Below, one piece after another: positions 49,642 through 60,969 of a DNA stretch of 64,000 bases. The stretch covers positions 1,426,001 to 1,490,000 of the forward strand of contig NC_054688.1 in the NCBI RefSeq assembly GCF_011074885.1. The letters are read 5' to 3'. This stretch comes from Brettanomyces bruxellensis. Taxonomy: Eukaryota; Ascomycota; Pichiomycetes; Pichiales; Pichiaceae. The notes under the pieces were generated by a model, which saw nothing but the letters and a program-made list of their open reading frames with translations, had not been told where the DNA came from and did not search any database. Made by a program: the position numbers and the translations under genes. Each line of letters starts with the position of its first letter. Positions within the stretch are counted from its first letter, which is position 1.

Positions 49642-51561
49642 ATGCCTAGTACATACGGAGGAGCAAAGAGTGGCTTTATCCGGCATGATTTTACATCCAG
49701 CAGACATATATCATCATCAGTTTCACTTTCCCCAACAAAACACGAGCAGAAGAATCAAATGTTACTATCAGAGAAGCAAAATGTTGTTGTCTCAAAGAAA
49801 ATTGTTTTAGCAGATAGACCGTGGACACATCAAAAGAAAAGAATAGCTAAATCTTGCACTAATAGGCGTGACACGACTTCAAATTCCGGGTCAACAGGTC
49901 TAACGACATTATTTGCATGTCTGGACGGTTTAGCGACAGATAATGATGAGTCAAATGATAGCAGATTGTCTAAGAGAAGAAAGACAACTTTTTTTGGATC
50001 TCGTGTATCGAACTATTATAATCCTAGTGAAGATTCATCTAATCAGGACTCTTCAGATGATTCAGATGCTTCAAGTAAGGACGAATCGCAAGAAAATTGT
50101 GTGGATGAGAGTATAGGAACGATAATAAAGCAGTTAGGCAATGTGAGGGAGAAAATAGATATGGATAAAGATCTAAATAAATGCAGAGCTCGAAAATTGG
50201 CACGGTATACAACATTTGTGAGGAATATGTCACTTAAAGGTCGCACATATGAATCAACAAGGAGTTTTAGAGCCGATGAGCGGACAATTTCCGATGATGA
50301 TGATGATGATAGCAGCGTTGATGATGACATTATAGAGGATTCAAATGTCATAAATACAAACACAAATACAAATCTATCCTCCTTAGACGGGTTGAGCAGT
50401 GATAAAGTACTTTCGACGTTGGATCTACGAACATCTGGCATCAACACGCAAAATAAAGAGGAGCTGGAGCTTTTTATGGAAGGATATGAAGCAGAAACCT
50501 CATTTTATAACCGAAAAGATGTACTTAAAGAATTCTTGGAACAAATACGCCAAAGGCCATCATTTGCTAAATACATTTGCAAATTTGGGTTTCCCGCCAT
50601 GTTTCTAAATCAATCTTTGAGGAAAGACAGTAAGGTTGAGGATATATGCAGTCTTTGGCTTATGATTTTTATGGAATTGTTAAAGTCAAGCACAAACAGC
50701 AGAATTCTGTCATCATTCTTCCGGGCTATACCCAACCAACCTGAATTTATTCTCACTCTTTTGCACAGTAAGAAAGATGAGGTTAAAAGTGGTATTCTAA
50801 AAGTTTTGTGCAAGCTGGTTGATGTTTCGACAGACTTCGATATTACAAGATATTTTCAGGAAGATGAACAGTCTGAATTTATAAAAGAGCTCAGGAATTG
50901 CATTGAAAGCTCTAGTTTAAGCATTGAAAGCACCGATCAATGTCTAAGGATATACCATCGGATGGTGCTTACAGGAAATGTGGGTGATGAGTTATCGTTT
51001 TACAAGCTAACATTATCTATTATGAAATTTGTGAGGGATCGTACCAAATGTGAACAGAGGAAACTTGCATCAATCCTGAAGCTTGGAATATCGCTAACAA
51101 GCAGCCTGAATCATGAGGAGGATGGACTCCGAAAGAAAATACGAGACGTTTTATTTAACAGGGAAGTGTTTTCTGGATTAATTGAAATAACCATATCGAA
51201 TATCGGAAGCCAAGACGGAAATCAGCTATCGTTGTTTGCACTTGGATATCTAGTTAATTTTGTGGATGAGAGTAAGTATCTTCAAGAATGTGATCGTTCA
51301 GTATTCAAGAAGTTGAAGAAGGTATTGCATGATAATATGGGAGGAGCAAATAGCCAAACAGCAGAGACTCATGTTGAAGGGTATTTGGCTTTGGTTTACG
51401 GGAAGCTACTCACTTATAAATCACTAAATGCTGATTTAAGCATTGATGAACAGGAAAAGGCCACACTTATAAATGTATTAAGGAGATTTGAGGAGCTAAT
51501 ATCGTCCAATATTCAGATAAAGAGGAAGGTAGACCTCATATTGAAGCAACTAGAATCGTAA
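49642..51561 (+). CDS. RAD61: Rad61/Wpl1, WAPL-family cohesin release factor
   Basis: Wpl1/Rad61 binds Pds5-Scc3 and opens the Smc3-Scc1 gate to release cohesin. It has 639 residues. The N-terminus has the short TYGG...FIR motif (residues 4-13) that WAPL proteins use to contact Pds5, followed by about 200 disordered acidic/Ser-rich residues. The C-terminal half is the helical WAPL domain: STLDLRTSGINTQNKEEL (about 260), AETSFYNRKDVLKEFLEQIR, FAKYICKFGFPAMFL, and at the end EGYLALVYGKLLTYKS with RRFEELISSNIQIKRKVDLI. Start at the ATG at 49642. Identification rests on the overall WAPL pattern and is less certain than for the enzymes. Confidence 0.78.
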   Translation: MPSTYGGAKSGFIRHDFTSSRHISSSVSLSPTKHEQKNQMLLSEKQNVVVSKKIVLADRPWTHQKKRIAKSCTNRRDTTSNSGSTGLTTLFACLDGLATDNDESNDSRLSKRRKTTFFGSRVSNYYNPSEDSSNQDSSDDSDASSKDESQENCVDESIGTIIKQLGNVREKIDMDKDLNKCRARKLARYTTFVRNMSLKGRTYESTRSFRADERTISDDDDDDSSVDDDIIEDSNVINTNTNTNLSSLDGLSSDKVLSTLDLRTSGINTQNKEELELFMEGYEAETSFYNRKDVLKEFLEQIRQRPSFAKYICKFGFPAMFLNQSLRKDSKVEDICSLWLMIFMELLKSSTNSRILSSFFRAIPNQPEFILTLLHSKKDEVKSGILKVLCKLVDVSTDFDITRYFQEDEQSEFIKELRNCIESSSLSIESTDQCLRIYHRMVLTGNVGDELSFYKLTLSIMKFVRDRTKCEQRKLASILKLGISLTSSLNHEEDGLRKKIRDVLFNREVFSGLIEITISNIGSQDGNQLSLFALGYLVNFVDESKYLQECDRSVFKKLKKVLHDNMGGANSQTAETHVEGYLALVYGKLLTYKSLNADLSIDEQEKATLINVLRRFEELISSNIQIKRKVDLILKQLES

Positions 51562-51756
51562 GTGTGCCATTCAGTAAAAGCGAAGCGAATTTAGGAATAT
51601 CCGACACTACAATAGCTAAATAGATGTGTATAAATGCTGAAATGATACCCGATAATAGATCCTATATAACCACATGGTGTATTTAATAACTTCAGTAGGC
51701 CTGCAGCCATCACTCCAAATCAATTGCTAGATTCTAGTATACAAATAAAAGCATGT

Positions 51757-54198
51757 CTAAATGGTGTTGAACTCGGCACTTTGAGCAGCAGCGGCCTTTC
51801 TAGCCACACGGAACATCTTGGATTTTGCATCTTCACGTGGTCCCTTACTGTGAGACTTGGAACTCTCGTTAGCAAGCTTTTTTGGAGTCTCACGTAGTCC
51901 AAAGGACTTTGCCAAGTGTCCCAAGTGGAGCTTTTTGAAGTTGAAGCAGTCTCTTTCAGAGGAAAGATGCGTAGTGTATGCTCTAGTATGACTAACAAAG
52001 GCATTAGTGGCAATCTCCTTTGCTCTTGGATTCTCAAGAAGCCACCTCTCTGTGTTAAGCTGAAAAGTTGTGGCATGAACATCCCAGTCACCTTCTCTCT
52101 TTGGCACGTTTTTGGACCTGGCCTTCCTCTTTCTATGCCTTTTGTCATTCTTATTCTTATCATCGTCACTTTCAGTCTCATACTTGGCAAATGCACTCTT
52201 CAATTGATCCTCGAAGTTCAAATACCGCAAGTTCTCCTTTTTATCCCCGTGAAGAGGCTCGATTTTCTTGATGTAGTTCTCCTCATCTCCCGGAAGTAAG
52301 AAAAGTGTCGAAAGACCAGATTCTCCCACACGTGCTGTTCTTCCCACTCTGTGAAGATGATCCTGAAGTGTGAAAGGAGGATCATATTCAACGACATTCT
52401 TGATGTTTGGTAGATCAAGGCCTCGGGAAGCCACATCTGTACAGAATAAAATCGAGTGTGCGTACTGGTTGTTTTTCGCAAAGTGGCTCAAGGTGGCAGT
52501 TCGAGCTTCTTGCGATAAAGATCCATGGAGTTTGTATATCACCACATTATCATTTATCAACGGAGCTGTCATGGCCGTCACTTTTCCTAACTGTGCCTCC
52601 TCATCATCATTGGTATCTCCACTTTTTTCATTCTGCCTGCTTCCTTTACCGTCCCTCCTGCCGTATTTCTTTGCATTATGTCTTCCTTCCTGACTATTCT
52701 TTGAACTCTGTTCACTTTCCTTCGGAAGTCTTCTCTTTTTTTGCACGGTAAGTCTCTTTCCCGTTCTTGTCAACGCTATGAAGTGGAAATCGACCGAGTC
52801 CGAACACGAGAAGAAGACGATCGTCTTGGAGTTCTTCTGGGTAGCAGTATCCCCAACAGAGTTATCATTTGTGAGATTCTTCAACCTTGCCGAAAGAGTC
52901 ACAAATCGGAGTTTAGGAGGAACAACCAATATCTCCTGCACCAACTGCTCTGGTGCCATCATGTCGTTCTTTCCGGACCTATTCTCTCCCTTGGTCTTGC
53001 CATTATCAGTGGTGATAAGCTTGGCATCCTTAAGAGACATCTGGCCAAGCTTTTTAACTGTTCCTTCCATGGTAGCAGAGCAAAGAATGTTGACTCTTTT
53101 GGCAGGAAGACAGTTTTGCAAGTTTTGCGGCAAACGGGGTTCGAACACACTCTCTAGACACGTCAAGAGCTTTCCGATGGCCTCCTCAAAACCTAAATCC
53201 ATCATTCTATCACCCTCATCCAAAACCAAGTATCTGACTTTGGACAAATCCAACTTGTTTGTATTTTCAATATGATCGGCCAACCGCCCTGGTGTGGCCA
53301 CCAAAATATTCACACCTTTGCGAATTCGGGCCTTCTCGGACTTCTTCTTCTCTCCTCCAATGACAAGCCCGGGAACTATCCAGTGGCATGCCGAACAGAG
53401 CTTGTTTGTCAAAAACTCGTATGTTTGGGTTGCTAATTCCCTGGTTGGCGACAACACAATTGCGAAAATTCCACTTTTGCGATTCACGCTACCATCACTC
53501 GCTCTCATGAGTCTCTCTATAATCGGAACAGAGAACGCTAAGGTCTTTCCCGATCCGGTTTGTGCTTGTACAAACATATCATCATCTCCTGTAATAAGAG
53601 CTGGAATAACCGCTCTTTGAATCTTTGTTGGCTTTGCATACCCAAGTTTCTGCTCAAGGCATCTGCAAAGCGTTTTGTTGATGCCAAGCTTTGCAAAATC
53701 AGCGCTTTCATCATTGATCAAAGGTGCGTTAGATGGTTTTAATTCCGCTTTGGTCTCCTGATTGTAATCACGCTTCTGAACCTCTGGATTTGCCGTGAAA
53801 AGCGACGAAACAAATGTATCTCCTTTACCCCCGTTGCTTCCCCTTGTTTCTTTTGTCACTCTTTGTCGTTTGTGAGAAGTTGTTCCTTCTTCTTCACCAT
53901 GTTCTTCCCCATCTCTTGATGCTTGTGCTTCTTCGCCATTTTCTTCCTTCCTACTATTGTTTTGCCCCATTCTTGCCCTTCCTCTTTTCCCTGAAACGGG
54001 AACTTGGTTTGGATTCACATTGCCATCATCCTGTTTGTCCCTCTTGTATTTTGGAAGTCTGTTTTCTAGTGCTAGTCTGGTTCTTCGTCTATCTTTCCAT
54101 CTTCCACCTACTATCTTCTTTTTAATTACTGGCTTCTTTTCCGTGCTCGAGGAAACAGCCGCAAAGTTGAGCAGCATTCCATCGTCTTCGTCCGACAT
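51757..54198 (-). CDS. DBP7: Dbp7, nucleolar DEAD-box ATPase for 60S assembly
   Basis: Dbp7 is an ATP-dependent RNA helicase acting in early pre-60S particles, near the peptidyl-transferase centre. It has 813 residues (742 in S. cerevisiae). The start MSDEDDGMLLNFAA and the KKIVGGRWKDRRRTRLALEN stretch are typical of Dbp7. The Q motif region is FAKLGINKTLCRC..GYAKPTKIQ (168-194). Motif I is AQTGSGKT (212-219). Later come PTRELATQ, TPGRLADH, the DEAD variant DEGD (VLDEGDRMMDLGF), SAT, TDVASRGLDLP and HRVGRTAR. The DEGD box is normal for this subfamily. A charged insertion of about 70 residues lies between motifs IV and V. The C-terminal extension is basic and ends near the REDAKSKMFRVARKAAAAQ helix. 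Confidence 0.96.
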   Translation of the reverse strand: MSDEDDGMLLNFAAVSSSTEKKPVIKKKIVGGRWKDRRRTRLALENRLPKYKRDKQDDGNVNPNQVPVSGKRGRARMGQNNSRKEENGEEAQASRDGEEHGEEEGTTSHKRQRVTKETRGSNGGKGDTFVSSLFTANPEVQKRDYNQETKAELKPSNAPLINDESADFAKLGINKTLCRCLEQKLGYAKPTKIQRAVIPALITGDDDMFVQAQTGSGKTLAFSVPIIERLMRASDGSVNRKSGIFAIVLSPTRELATQTYEFLTNKLCSACHWIVPGLVIGGEKKKSEKARIRKGVNILVATPGRLADHIENTNKLDLSKVRYLVLDEGDRMMDLGFEEAIGKLLTCLESVFEPRLPQNLQNCLPAKRVNILCSATMEGTVKKLGQMSLKDAKLITTDNGKTKGENRSGKNDMMAPEQLVQEILVVPPKLRFVTLSARLKNLTNDNSVGDTATQKNSKTIVFFSCSDSVDFHFIALTRTGKRLTVQKKRRLPKESEQSSKNSQEGRHNAKKYGRRDGKGSRQNEKSGDTNDDEEAQLGKVTAMTAPLINDNVVIYKLHGSLSQEARTATLSHFAKNNQYAHSILFCTDVASRGLDLPNIKNVVEYDPPFTLQDHLHRVGRTARVGESGLSTLFLLPGDEENYIKKIEPLHGDKKENLRYLNFEDQLKSAFAKYETESDDDKNKNDKRHRKRKARSKNVPKREGDWDVHATTFQLNTERWLLENPRAKEIATNAFVSHTRAYTTHLSSERDCFNFKKLHLGHLAKSFGLRETPKKLANESSKSHSKGPREDAKSKMFRVARKAAAAQSAEFNTI

Positions 54199-54548
54199 GT
54201 TTCTTCGTGTATGTCAAGTTATCTGATATACTTTAAACACTGATCGGAAAATACTCAACTATTAAGATGAGACAGAAGAGACTAACAGTGATACCGAGTC
54301 AGACTTTTTTGGCTGAGAAATTTTTTTATCAACTTTGATTATCTCGAGTTTCCTAGTTGGGATGTGTGGTGAAAAAAAAAATCCTCGAGGCAGACATCAA
54401 GAAAAAGTAAGAACTAGCTTCACAAATAATAATAAAACAGGTTAATAACTAGTCGACCAATACATAAAATAAAATCACTTAAATAATTCAAATATAGATT
54501 TGTACAATGCTAAGAAAAATCCGAGAACAGCAATACTTCGGTAACCGG

Positions 54549-55916
54549 TTATATTGGTTCATTTCCACTCTCCTTAAAGCGCTTTTCGGTATCAAATATC
54601 TTCTGAAATAGTGTTTCCAACTTTATTTTCATCCAAGCCCTTTTTGACATAAGTTTAGGGGAGAAAGGCTTTTCAAGTTCATCATTGTGTTCTTCTAAAT
54701 TGCTTGTCTTGTCACTTTCTAGTATGGCTTTTCTTTCCTGTTCAAAGTTAGGATTTTCTTTGACTTTGAGTGAGCTTTTTCCTGAGCATGGCACATTTAA
54801 AAATGGGTATTCAGGAGACTGTTGAATAGTGTTTCTAAAACTATTAACATCTTCTTCTGGGTCATATGACACAATATATCCATTCACTGAGGAAACAGGT
54901 TTTTTTGGAGTATCTTCCTGTTTTTCTTTGTTCTTATTGCAATCTGCTTGTCCCGTTGAAGAAAACAGTTTCAAGAGGGCTTTTTGATTATTGCTTTGAT
55001 GGCCACCTTTATTTTGGTGTGTGTTTTCATAATTGTTTATGTTGATGTTTGATATTTCACAAAGTGGAAGTTTATGAGCCTTCGTTTTGCAATTCTCAGT
55101 TTTGACCAAAGTTTCCTCGGCTTTTTTCTGTACACTTTCATTGGTTCTGTTCTTTCTATTTTCCTGTTGTTGCACTAATTGCTCATTATTTTTGATTAGT
55201 ATTTCCTTATCTTCTTTGAGAGATTTAATAGAAGGTGAAGGAGACTTCTTCTTTAGTTGCATAAAGTCAATATATACCTTGCTTAGCACTTTATCCGTTT
55301 CTTCTCTTAGAGTTTTGTTTCGGGAGAAGGTCTTTAGTAAGATACATATTTGCTCGTTTTGAAACTGAATTTTACTTTCACAATTTTTTGGGACACATCC
55401 AAAGGTTTTTAATGAAGTATTAAATATATCCACTTCATCAATTATTTTGGATATATGTTGTATAATCTTTTTTAATGCATAATCATTATGAACTGATGAT
55501 TGCAAGCTCAACTTGAGCTGCTTTAGTTTTTGCAGTATGCAGGAACAACTATTAATCAATTCATTTGGCTGCTCACAAATATTTTTCATTCCGTGTTGGT
55601 TTATGTATATTCTTTCTATTGCACACAAATCTGATAAAAGTGTAGCTCTATGTTTTTGCTGGATGGGAACTTCACATATGCCTTGGTATATCAATGCCAG
55701 GATTGAAAGTATATTATAAAATCTTTGTGATGAAGCATTATTCCGCTCTAATACTCTGTTTGTCTGTCCTGAATTCTGAGTACAGAATCTAAAAAGAGTA
55801 AGCAAATTGTTTAAAATGATTTCAGCCAGGTTAATGTCTGAACAATTCTTTAGTATATGATCCGAAATGTCTTTGATATTCTGCTCTAGACTATTTAGGT
55901 AGAGTTCGATATTCAT
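54549..55916 (-). CDS. Unknown Asn/Gln/Lys-rich protein with N-terminal helical domain and coiled coil
   Basis: A 455-residue ORF from the ATG at 55916; I do not recognise it. The first ~210 residues are predicted-helical and hydrophobic at regular spacing (NLAEIILNNLLTLFRF, FYNILSILALIYQGI, LSDLCAIERIYINQ, LQKLKQLKLSLQSS), suggesting an all-helical fold. Residues about 225-275 look coiled-coil (KEDKEILIKNNEQLVQQQEN). The rest is polar with low complexity, then a conserved-looking basic tail (SKRAWMKIKLETLFQKIFDT). No signal peptide, zinc site or enzymatic motif. Composition is AT-driven (many Asn, Lys, Ile). It may be a rapidly evolving structural or chromosome-associated protein, but that is only a guess. 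Confidence 0.7.
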   Translation of the reverse strand: MNIELYLNSLEQNIKDISDHILKNCSDINLAEIILNNLLTLFRFCTQNSGQTNRVLERNNASSQRFYNILSILALIYQGICEVPIQQKHRATLLSDLCAIERIYINQHGMKNICEQPNELINSCSCILQKLKQLKLSLQSSVHNDYALKKIIQHISKIIDEVDIFNTSLKTFGCVPKNCESKIQFQNEQICILLKTFSRNKTLREETDKVLSKVYIDFMQLKKKSPSPSIKSLKEDKEILIKNNEQLVQQQENRKNRTNESVQKKAEETLVKTENCKTKAHKLPLCEISNININNYENTHQNKGGHQSNNQKALLKLFSSTGQADCNKNKEKQEDTPKKPVSSVNGYIVSYDPEEDVNSFRNTIQQSPEYPFLNVPCSGKSSLKVKENPNFEQERKAILESDKTSNLEEHNDELEKPFSPKLMSKRAWMKIKLETLFQKIFDTEKRFKESGNEPI

Positions 55917-56257
55917 TGAAAAGAGGTGTATGTGACTGTAAGTATTTTAATACAGTGTAAGAAATAGGGAATGAAGAATAAAGCAATATACAATATGTAT
56001 CAAGGAGCTAGACGCCGAATAAAATTCAAATTGTAGAAAAAATACAGGATTCGTTTGATTGAAAGATGACGTTTCCCGATTTGATGTTTACAAAATTTTT
56101 CAAAAAAAAAAAAAAGATAAAAAAAGAACTTTCAGATTAGAGGATGGATGGAAGGTTGTCACATTTAACTGTGCAAAACACTAGAAAGTGGTGGCAGGGG
56201 ACAAAGCTTGGATACAGATCTGCATAATATATTCATAATATTTATTATACACACGCA

Positions 56258-57178
56258 ATGTCGTCACTTTTTGTCAAGGATGAGTCTGATGATGAAAAAG
56301 AGATCGAAGTGAAGGCCGAACAATCAGATGAGATGGATGTTGACAAAGAAGTTTCAGGCAATAAAGAAAAGACTAACGGTGAAGAAATAGACATCGAGGA
56401 ACCCGAGTCAGATTTATTTGGACAGCGAAATGAAAAGGATGAGGAAGACGATCCAGTAGTGGAAGAAATTCCAATTCACATGAACCCAGACATTGCAGAG
56501 AAGTTACAACTACTATTGTTACAATATACGACGAGATCGAACAAGGCAGGGAAATACGAACCGGGAGGCGAGCTTCCAAAGCAGTTTCAGTATAAGGAGA
56601 GGTCCGATGTTGTGGAAGTTGAGCTTCCATTTGATGATACGAAGTTTTTCAGCAAGGAGAAAGCAGACAAGTGGGATAAAATCAGAGGAGAGCGACTTCG
56701 AGGTGTTGTGTGCAAGAATGACAATTGTAAGTACTTTATGGGACGCGTTGGTACGGACAAGGAGCTACACTTAGTACCAGTGAATGGAGGAACGGCACAA
56801 ATGAGGCCAGATTTCAGATATATAGATGAGTTAAAGCTTCGAAAGCTGAAAGAGGAGGCTGAGAACGAGAAGAAGAGCTTGAGGCCGGAACTATTGCGTG
56901 AGGAGGAGAAAAAACCGACGATAGCATCGATGCATGTGGTGCAGATGACGGCAAAGTCGTCAAACAGAGCTGCTCCACGACTTGGAGGTGCTCTCAGGAG
57001 TGAAAAAATTGAAAATGAAGAAATTGCAAAGAACTTCGAGTATTTGGGTCAGAAAAGCTATGATTACAAGGCAATGGAGGGTGAAATAGAAGGAGCTGGG
57101 CACGAGGATAAGGAGCTCCGGCCTACAGAGACATCCTCTGAGTATTTCGGGAAGTTGATGGGGATGATTGGAGCTTAG
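56258..57178 (+). CDS. RPC37: Rpc37, RNA polymerase III subunit C37/RPC5
   Basis: Rpc37 forms the TFIIF-like Rpc53-Rpc37 heterodimer of RNA polymerase III, needed for termination and reinitiation. It has 306 residues (282 in S. cerevisiae). An acidic N-terminus precedes VVEEIPIHMNPDIAEKLQLL and LQYTTRSNKAGKYEPGG, the family's opening block, then VEVELPFDDTKFFSKEKADK. The dimerization core continues to HLVPVNGGTAQMRPDFRYID. The C-terminal region has SLRPELLREEEKKPTI (the usual LRPEL motif) and VVQMTAKSSN. Start at the ATG at 56258. Confidence 0.93.
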   Translation: MSSLFVKDESDDEKEIEVKAEQSDEMDVDKEVSGNKEKTNGEEIDIEEPESDLFGQRNEKDEEDDPVVEEIPIHMNPDIAEKLQLLLLQYTTRSNKAGKYEPGGELPKQFQYKERSDVVEVELPFDDTKFFSKEKADKWDKIRGERLRGVVCKNDNCKYFMGRVGTDKELHLVPVNGGTAQMRPDFRYIDELKLRKLKEEAENEKKSLRPELLREEEKKPTIASMHVVQMTAKSSNRAAPRLGGALRSEKIENEEIAKNFEYLGQKSYDYKAMEGEIEGAGHEDKELRPTETSSEYFGKLMGMIGA

Positions 57179-57853
57179 GAAGGCAGGAAGGAGTGTGTAT
57201 AAGAGTAGCAATGAAAGGATTAAAATAAGAGAAGTGTAGGTAATGAATTTACTATGATAAGAAGATCAGCATAGATGATGTATATAAGAGTAGCATTGGA
57301 AAAATTAAAATAAGAGAAGTGTAAATAATGGAATAAGAAGAGCAGTATAGACAATTGGTGCATAAGAGTAGCAATAGAAGCACTATAATAAGAGAAGTAG
57401 TGTAAGTAGTGAACAGATCGTACTAAAGTACTAGAATATAAGAATAAGAGCAGTAGCAGTAACCAATCAATAATAATAAGAGAAGCAGCATTATAGATGA
57501 TAAGTGTAATCGATGAAGATAGTACCACTTAAATAAAGGCCAAATTAAAGTAAGAGCTTTACAGTAATGGATGAACGATAATAAAAGAGGTAGCAATGAC
57601 AAATGAACTATAACGAGAGATGCAGTACAAGCAGTGAGCAGATACTAGTGTAGTACCAGAATATAAATAGGAGAAGCAGTGTTAACCATAAGCATTGACA
57701 GGTAGCATAACACATAGACTACCGAGTAAGCAAGAACTACACCAACACAGAATACATACAACCTACTACCACTCAATGTTATCATAATAAAATAAAAAGT
57801 ACGAAGCTAAAGACATAACGTTAAAAGTAAATCAGAAACAAAAAAATCAGAGC
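57179..57853. repeat. Convergent spacer with a degenerate ~80-bp repeat
   Basis: The 675-bp tail-to-tail spacer between RPC37 and LSC2 repeats ATAAGAGTAGCAATG at 57199, 57284 and 57362 (spacing 85 and 78), with AATAAGAGAAGTG-type words between them and looser copies to about 57680. No gene is present. Confidence 0.6.
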
Positions 57854-59098
57854 TTAGATCTTTCCAAGCTCGACAGCCTTCTTGGCAGCCTCGTCCAAGT
57901 CAGAGTACAAGTAAAGGTGCTTCAAGCCACTGTTCTCGATCATCTTTCTGGCAATCTCGAGGTTGGTACCACGGAGTCTGGCGATGACAGGAACCTTCAA
58001 GCCCAAATTCTTGGTGGCATTGATCAAACCATCTGCAACATAGTCGCATCTGACGATACCACCGAAGATGTTGACGAAGATGGCGTTGACCTTCTTCTCG
58101 GACATGATCAACTCAAAGGCCTTCTCGATGGTCTTTGGGGTGGAGGCACCACCAACATCAAGGAAGTTGGCAGGTGCACCGCCGTACAACTTGACAACAT
58201 CCATGGTTGCCATGGCCAAACCGGCACCGTTGACCAAGCAGCCGATGTTACCATTGAGCTTGATGAAGTTCAAGCCGTACTTGGAGGCCTCGACCTCGTC
58301 TGGGTCCTCCTGCGACACGTCTCTCCATGCAAAGACGTCCTTTTGCCTGTATGCGGCACTCTTGTCGAAGTTGAACTTGGCGTCAACACACTCGATGTCG
58401 TGCTCCTTGGTCTCGGTCAAAGGGTTGATCTCAACCTGGGTGGCGTCCTTCTCCTTGAAGATCTTGTAAAGAGTTTTGATGTCTGCGGCAGCCTTTGGAA
58501 CTGCATCTGCAGTGAATCCCAGGCCTGAGGCGATCTTCGTGGCCAACTCATCCGAAACGCCCTCGTTGATGTTAACTGGGAACTTCTTGATGGCCTCCGG
58601 GTTCTTCTTGGCCACCTCCTCGACCGACATACCACCCTCAGACGAGGCAATGATCATCGTAGACTGATTCTTTCTGTCCATGACCACCGACAAGTATGAT
58701 TCGTGAAGTGGGTACTTTCTCTCGACGACGTAGACGGCAGAAACGGGCTTTCCGGCGGCTCCCGACTGCTTCGTGATCAACTGGTGGTTGAGCATCTCCT
58801 TGGCCACCTGCTTGACCTCCTCGGCACCTTTGACAAGATGCACTCCCGACTTGTAACCGGTGTCAAAGTGTCCCTTACCTCTTCCTCCAGTGAGAGCCTG
58901 GGCCTTGACAACAAGATCATCCGTGCCCAACTTCTTGGCGGCCTCGTATGCCTCCTCTGGTGTGAAAGCTGCGATTCCCTTAGGGGTTCCCACTCCGTAC
59001 TGCTTCAACAAAGATGCTGATCTGAACTCATGAACCGACAAGAATCTCACCTGAGAGACACGCTTGACGGCGTTTTTCGATGCTAGTCTTGCGAACAT
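57854..59098 (-). CDS. LSC2: Succinyl-CoA ligase beta subunit, mitochondrial
   Basis: Lsc2 is the beta subunit of the TCA-cycle enzyme converting succinyl-CoA, ADP and phosphate to succinate, CoA and ATP in the matrix. It has 414 residues (427 in S. cerevisiae). The presequence is [20 protein letters not shown] (Arg-rich, no acid). The ATP-grasp domain follows: [41 protein letters not shown] near [13 protein letters not shown]. The C-terminal CoA-ligase domain has [23 protein letters not shown] and [14 protein letters not shown]. It ends [20 protein letters not shown]. Start at the ATG at 59098. Codon use is strongly biased to C-ending codons, as in highly expressed yeast genes. Confidence 0.97.
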   Translation of the reverse strand: MFARLASKNAVKRVSQVRFLSVHEFRSASLLKQYGVGTPKGIAAFTPEEAYEAAKKLGTDDLVVKAQALTGGRGKGHFDTGYKSGVHLVKGAEEVKQVAKEMLNHQLITKQSGAAGKPVSAVYVVERKYPLHESYLSVVMDRKNQSTMIIASSEGGMSVEEVAKKNPEAIKKFPVNINEGVSDELATKIASGLGFTADAVPKAAADIKTLYKIFKEKDATQVEINPLTETKEHDIECVDAKFNFDKSAAYRQKDVFAWRDVSQEDPDEVEASKYGLNFIKLNGNIGCLVNGAGLAMATMDVVKLYGGAPANFLDVGGASTPKTIEKAFELIMSEKKVNAIFVNIFGGIVRCDYVADGLINATKNLGLKVPVIARLRGTNLEIARKMIENSGLKHLYLYSDLDEAAKKAVELGKI

Positions 59099-60969
59099 GA
59101 TGCTGCTTAGTGCTTAGTCTGTGTTTGCCCTTGAGCTGCTTGCCAACCTGCTATGAATAAGTGAAGAAAATGGGGCTTTAAAAACAATTGATGTGTGTGC
59201 CCTGAATGTGCTGTGCGAAATAATCAACTCTTCAAAAGATGCCACGATGGATCAATTGACGATTGCTGCTGTGAATGTGAGAAAAACGATACAACTAGAA
59301 ACAGAAGCGTGTGAAACGAAAGAAAAAAAAAGAAGCCCTTCTACTTTATATTAAAGTGATGTGCAGAGGAGAGAAATCTGCTTCAGATGCGGAAACTGGT
59401 AAAATAAATAAGATACTGCCAACGCAACGGAACGAGTAGGACGGAAAAGAGAAAAGTATTAGGAAAAAAAAAAGACCTGAGGCAGGAAAATTATTCATGA
59501 CAATAATGGGAAAAGGGAGAAAGTAATAATGTGAATAATAATAATACGATCGGGGTATTGAGAGGGGGAACAATAGGTGCGCCCCGGCAAAAGTGTTATT
59601 TTGGTGGGTTAATAATGGACGAGGTGGTGTGAACTGCGGTAGCCTGAAATGGCTCTGTTCAGCTAACATCTGCCCATATCCCTCTTACATAATTCTCTTT
59701 GCAAACATCCCATCGCAAAACCGTGCTCTACTTAACCTCAATTCATCAGCTGCCTCCAGCGGTTATTTCTATTTGCTTTTAGCGCTCACCCTGTGCCAAA
59801 ATTATACAAAGCAAAAAAAAAAAAGGTCGGTGTTTCCAGCCAGACGGATTTTTACCGTTAAAGACAAACAAACAAACAGACAAATTAACAAATAGAAAAC
59901 AATCCAGAGAGACCGTATAATGTGATATAATGAGATAAACACGGTTTGGTCTATACATCTCCACCCGCATTCTTTCCATTCATCTCTCCACTTACAGTTC
60001 AGCCTCTTGAAAATCAAAGTTCCGACCCTGCACAAATGGGCAAGCTCTGGCATTTTCCAGCATGGAAAAACATCCAGTATCCAGACGCTCTCGAAACATT
60101 GCTGTAAACGGCAAGGTCGGCACAAATGCTAGCCGCCCCAATCAATGAAATGGCAAATCTGTTTCGGCTGTCTCCATTGTTCAGCATCCCCGATAGAACG
60201 GGATGAATATTCATAACTCAAAAAAAACTTTGGTCGAGGGGAAAGCAGAGGGCCGAAGAAAAACAATAAATTTCACGAGCCGAGTTTTTTCTCCACACTT
60301 GAAAGCGGCATTTAAGGCTGACTGAAGGCCTTTGAGAGTTGTCCGATGCACCTTGCTGATTTCTGCCTACGGCGGCACCCCGCGGAGTTTCGTGGGGTGG
60401 GGAATTTACTGCGGGTATCGTGGGGTTTTTACTATTTAGCTTTCTTCTATTCATTCTTGATGCCCCATTATATTATGCTAAATTCACTAGCGGTCAATCC
60501 AATCTTGACAACACCGGTGCCTTTTTAATAACCGATAATTTTCCTCTTTTTAATTATATTTCCATCTTAAATTTGAGGCCTGAATGAAATTGATCGAAAA
60601 CTGGATTTCACATCTATGTTGGATTTTCATTTATTTCACCGCCTCGACACATCCTTGCACACAACGTATCTTGATGATTTTCATACTTTCATAAGTATTC
60701 TTCTGGAATTACCACTGATCTACCTAATATGGCGTGCTTCTGGATCTAAGAAAGGTTGCTTTCATTGTGGATGGTGTGCTAAGAATGTTTTGATTCTTCT
60801 TGTCCACTTCAGTTACCATAACAAACACAAACTAAGCATTTTCCATATGTACGTACTCCATGCTTGAAATCAGTTAGCAGATATTCATCTGAGAACAATT
60901 TGAAGGATACACAATTACTTTCCGTATGGAGACATGCTTTCAACATTCAACATAGTTGCAGCTTCTTGA
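59099..60969. other. 1.9-kb spacer between YMR1 and LSC2
   Basis: LSC2 promoter region followed by AT-rich DNA up to the YMR1 3' end. Several frames of 60-107 codons are open, none with recognisable features. No tRNA or other RNA gene is seen. Confidence 0.45.

Noticed and set aside
57917..58528. Open 203-codon frame opposite LSC2
   Set aside because: A shadow of strongly biased LSC2 codons; no conserved features.
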